Assembly (NCBI GenBank): GCA_025352785.1
Contig: JANXSD010000158.1
Location: 1 to 37,481 of the forward strand
Direction: 5' to 3'
Source of the DNA: Bacteroidota bacterium
GTDB lineage: Bacteria > Bacteroidota > Bacteroidia > AKYH767-A > OLB10
DNA: 37,481 nucleotides
Shown here: in pieces, positions 35,219 to 37,481 of the stretch
Layout of the letters: each line of letters opens with the position of its first letter
Position numbering within the stretch: the stretch's first letter is position 1
Position numbers and translations under genes: made by a program
The notes under the pieces: model-generated
Seen by the model: the letters and a program-made list of their open reading frames with translations, nothing else
Databases searched by the model: none
What the model was told of the DNA's origin: nothing

Positions 35219-37332
35219 TTAACAAATTAAAGTTCATTATGATTTTATTTTTGCAACTTTCTCTGGTGGTAGAAACGTATTCGCAAAACGTTATAAATCC
35301 ATATCAAAATATAATAGGAACTAGTATTCCTATATCGGATTGGGATGCTTATTTGCAATCTTGGTCAAATACTTATAATCCATTTCCATCTATTGGTCAT
35401 GCTCCTCCTTTTAGTGGAGAATACCAGATATTATTAGATAACAATTTTCCATGGATGCAATTTATTAATAATGGTAGTATAACTGTAACTTATCAGATGG
35501 AGGTTGTTTCCTTTCCATTTACAGTTCCATGTGCTACCACTGCTTCTGGTTGCTCATACAATCCTGTGAATCCTCCAATTCAAAGAGATTTATTCTTACC
35601 AACCGACCCCTATGATCCTAACAATAGACAATGGGGACAAATATCTAATATGCTTCCTGATTTTCTTCCATTAGATTGGTCAAATGTTGGTTCAAATAGA
35701 CAAACACTTATTTCAGACGCTTTTGTGAATAACCATCCGTATATCAGCACTACAAATGCAAAATTACTACCTCATACTATAATTAAACATACAATTAATG
35801 CGTATTGTTCTGGAACTTTATCTCCTTTTTCAACACTTTTATCCACTGTTTCTTGGTATTATGACAATACTAGAGGAAGAATGCGCAATTACCCTTTTTG
35901 CACTAGCAATTGTACTAATTCTTCAGCAGCATGGGATATTTGCTTTCTTCCATCAATTATTACTGATCATAATAATTTTAACCCGTATAGTTATAATTTA
36001 AATAATCAATTATTTGTTGATGGTATAATTAATTATTTCCTTTATTCAGAAATTCCTAACCCAAGCAATTGCACTAATGTAGGAACTGCTCTCCCAGCTC
36101 CTATTGATAACTTTAGAAGTACACAATCAACTTTTAATTTTATTTATCCTCCACCATACTCATTACTATCAGCACCAGCACTAAATTCAACAGGAACTGG
36201 GCTGGCTGGATATGAAACTTCATTTAATGCAACAACGAATTCATTAAATGGTTATCAGCAACATTACTACATCGATACTGATTTTGAATTAACGGATATA
36301 AATCCAATTGATAGAGTAATTTTCAACCCTAGCGATGTAACAATTACCGCATCTGATTTACATTTTCCTTCAGGCTATACTTTTAAAACTATTAGAGGAG
36401 TATATCCTTCAGTTGCTGAAGTTACGCGTGATGATACTCCGGAAAATGGTGGGCCGTTTATTGATCCGCGACAAGTTCCAGTTATAACTGATTTGCGTTG
36501 TGAAGATCCATTATTCCCGCACGATCCTGCTGTTCTTGATGATGCAAAATATAGTTCGTTATATCGTTTGGCAAGTGGCAGTAAATTAACCATTGATCCA
36601 TGCGTTACTGTTTATGATGCAGCTTTTATTTTAAATGCTGGAAGTACATTAGATTTCTCCAATTACAATTCATTTAGAGGAATGCCTCGTATTGCAATTG
36701 ATAGAAATGGTGGTCGTTTGATAAGGCGATTTGTTCCCAACAATGCAACTCAAACATTGTATTTGCAAAATGAAACCAGACCAGTGAATGAACCAAATGG
36801 GTATTTTATTGAAGGTAAAATTGAAGCAGGAAAAAATGTTGATGCGACTCAACCACCGGGAAATTACATTGTAGATGCTAATGCAGGATTGGAATTAGTG
36901 GCAAGTGAATATATTGCTTTTAAAGAAGGTTTTTCCTCTAAAGCAAATTCAAATCTAGTAGCACGAATTGATAATAATATTAGCATTCCACAATGTCGTA
37001 TCGCAAATTCAGGAAGTGGCAATCGAATGTCGTTAAATTCTAATTCAAGTCAACAACAGAATTTAAGCACTCAAGAGAAAAATAAATGTGATATTTTAAT
37101 TTATCCAAGCATTTTTAACTCGAATATTACAATAGATTTCCCGACAAGCACTGGGATAAAAAAGTTAGTGATTTTTGATGCACTTGGAAAAATCGTTTAT
37201 CATTTGAGTTCAGAAGATTTTTCTGCGCCAATTGAATTATCACAACTTAATGAGGGTATTTATTTCGTAAAAATCGATAGTGAAAGCTGTAATTCATTTT
37301 CTAAAACAATTGTAAAAAATGAAAGGAAGTAA
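35215..37332 (+). CDS. T9SS-secreted protein of unknown function
   Basis: The 705-residue protein has a signal peptide (cleavage near ETYSQ). The N-terminal ~350 residues are Asn/Ser/Pro-rich with several cysteines (TVPCATTASGCSYNP, CTSNCTNSSAAWDICF) and resemble no family I know. The middle part (about 400-600) has beta-rich text such as LNAGSTLDFSNYNSFRG and DANAGLELVASEYIAFKEGF, as in surface proteins with stacked beta strands. The C-terminus is a type A T9SS sorting domain (IYPSIFNSNITIDFP, LVIFDALGKIVYHL, LNEGIYFVKI). It overlaps the upstream gene by four bases, so translation is coupled. Confidence 0.82.
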   Translation: MINKLKFIMILFLQLSLVVETYSQNVINPYQNIIGTSIPISDWDAYLQSWSNTYNPFPSIGHAPPFSGEYQILLDNNFPWMQFINNGSITVTYQMEVVSFPFTVPCATTASGCSYNPVNPPIQRDLFLPTDPYDPNNRQWGQISNMLPDFLPLDWSNVGSNRQTLISDAFVNNHPYISTTNAKLLPHTIIKHTINAYCSGTLSPFSTLLSTVSWYYDNTRGRMRNYPFCTSNCTNSSAAWDICFLPSIITDHNNFNPYSYNLNNQLFVDGIINYFLYSEIPNPSNCTNVGTALPAPIDNFRSTQSTFNFIYPPPYSLLSAPALNSTGTGLAGYETSFNATTNSLNGYQQHYYIDTDFELTDINPIDRVIFNPSDVTITASDLHFPSGYTFKTIRGVYPSVAEVTRDDTPENGGPFIDPRQVPVITDLRCEDPLFPHDPAVLDDAKYSSLYRLASGSKLTIDPCVTVYDAAFILNAGSTLDFSNYNSFRGMPRIAIDRNGGRLIRRFVPNNATQTLYLQNETRPVNEPNGYFIEGKIEAGKNVDATQPPGNYIVDANAGLELVASEYIAFKEGFSSKANSNLVARIDNNISIPQCRIANSGSGNRMSLNSNSSQQQNLSTQEKNKCDILIYPSIFNSNITIDFPTSTGIKKLVIFDALGKIVYHLSSEDFSAPIELSQLNEGIYFVKIDSESCNSFSKTIVKNERK

Positions 37333-37380
37333 AAAAGTGATAAGTTAATTTAAAGTTAGTTAACATCTAAAAAGCAAATC

Positions 37381-37481
37381 ATGAAAAAAATAATACTTTT
37401 TATTTGGGTTTTATCTTTTTGCAGATCGGCGGCGCAGATTCCTTTAAATTTTAATGTGCCTGATGTAATGATTGAATCCTC
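37381..37481 (+). CDS. Exported protein, 3' end outside window
   Basis: ATG 37381 begins a signal peptide (MKKIILFIWVLSFCRSAAQ, cleavage likely after SAA or SAAQ) and 14 further residues (IPLNFNVPDV...) before the window ends. It lies 48 bases after the T9SS gene on the same strand, so it may be a further member of the secreted-protein operon. Nothing can be said of function. Confidence 0.6.
   Translation, partial: MKKIILFIWVLSFCRSAAQIPLNFNVPDVMIES

Overview
The window is AT-rich chromosomal DNA from a member of the Bacteroidota, most likely from the Chitinophagales/Sphingobacteriales side of the phylum; I cannot place it lower than that. The signs are two type IX secretion (T9SS) C-terminal sorting domains, SprB repeats, an OmpA protein with PD40 and carboxypeptidase-regulatory domains, sparse Shine-Dalgarno sequences, and several matches to the Bacteroidota promoter pattern (TTTG/TTG, about 20 bases, TAnnTTTG). 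I found no tRNA, rRNA, CRISPR array, prophage or transposase.

Layout. (1) 1-972: 3' end of an OmpA-family outer-membrane protein. (2) 1577-6020: a stress and DNA-repair cluster holding a disordered hydrophilic protein, a tiny lipoprotein, a charged secreted protein, a glycine-zipper general-stress protein, manganese catalase, Ku, and an endonuclease VIII/Fpg-type glycosylase. (3) 6336-9411: cytidine deaminase, then pyruvate dehydrogenase E1-alpha and E2 with no E1-beta between them. (4) 9416-16773: a lipoprotein, a long-chain acyl-CoA synthetase, a nitronate monooxygenase, a DUF4442 hotdog protein, a JmjC-like cupin, and three small exported proteins ending with a thioredoxin-fold protein. 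(5) 23609-16780, minus strand: two paralogous polytopic membrane proteins, an amino-acid permease, an SDR and an amidohydrolase lipoprotein. (6) 23689-29335: purL, mtgA, a beta-barrel-like protein, an SDR plus plsC pair, and a small exported protein. (7) 29443-31338: acetyl-CoA synthetase. (8) 31568-37481: a run of T9SS-type secreted proteins, starting with an SprB-repeat protein and cut by the window end.

The most notable feature is that four otherwise well conserved genes are each interrupted exactly once. Ku has an in-frame TAA at 5058. The adjacent glycosylase loses its zinc finger through a one-base shift in a run of nine A. Acetyl-CoA synthetase has an in-frame TGA where arginine is expected. 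The SprB-repeat protein is thrown out of frame inside its signal peptide by a run of nine C. The poly-C case has the form of a phase-variation switch heading a secreted-protein operon, and the poly-A case sits on a classic -1 slippery heptamer. The same four events would also be produced by uncorrected sequencing or assembly errors, so they should be judged together. Other structure includes a long imperfect palindrome between plsC and a convergent gene, a palindrome flanked by 9-bp direct repeats between pdhA and pdhC, and a 16-bp tandem repeat across the purL stop codon.
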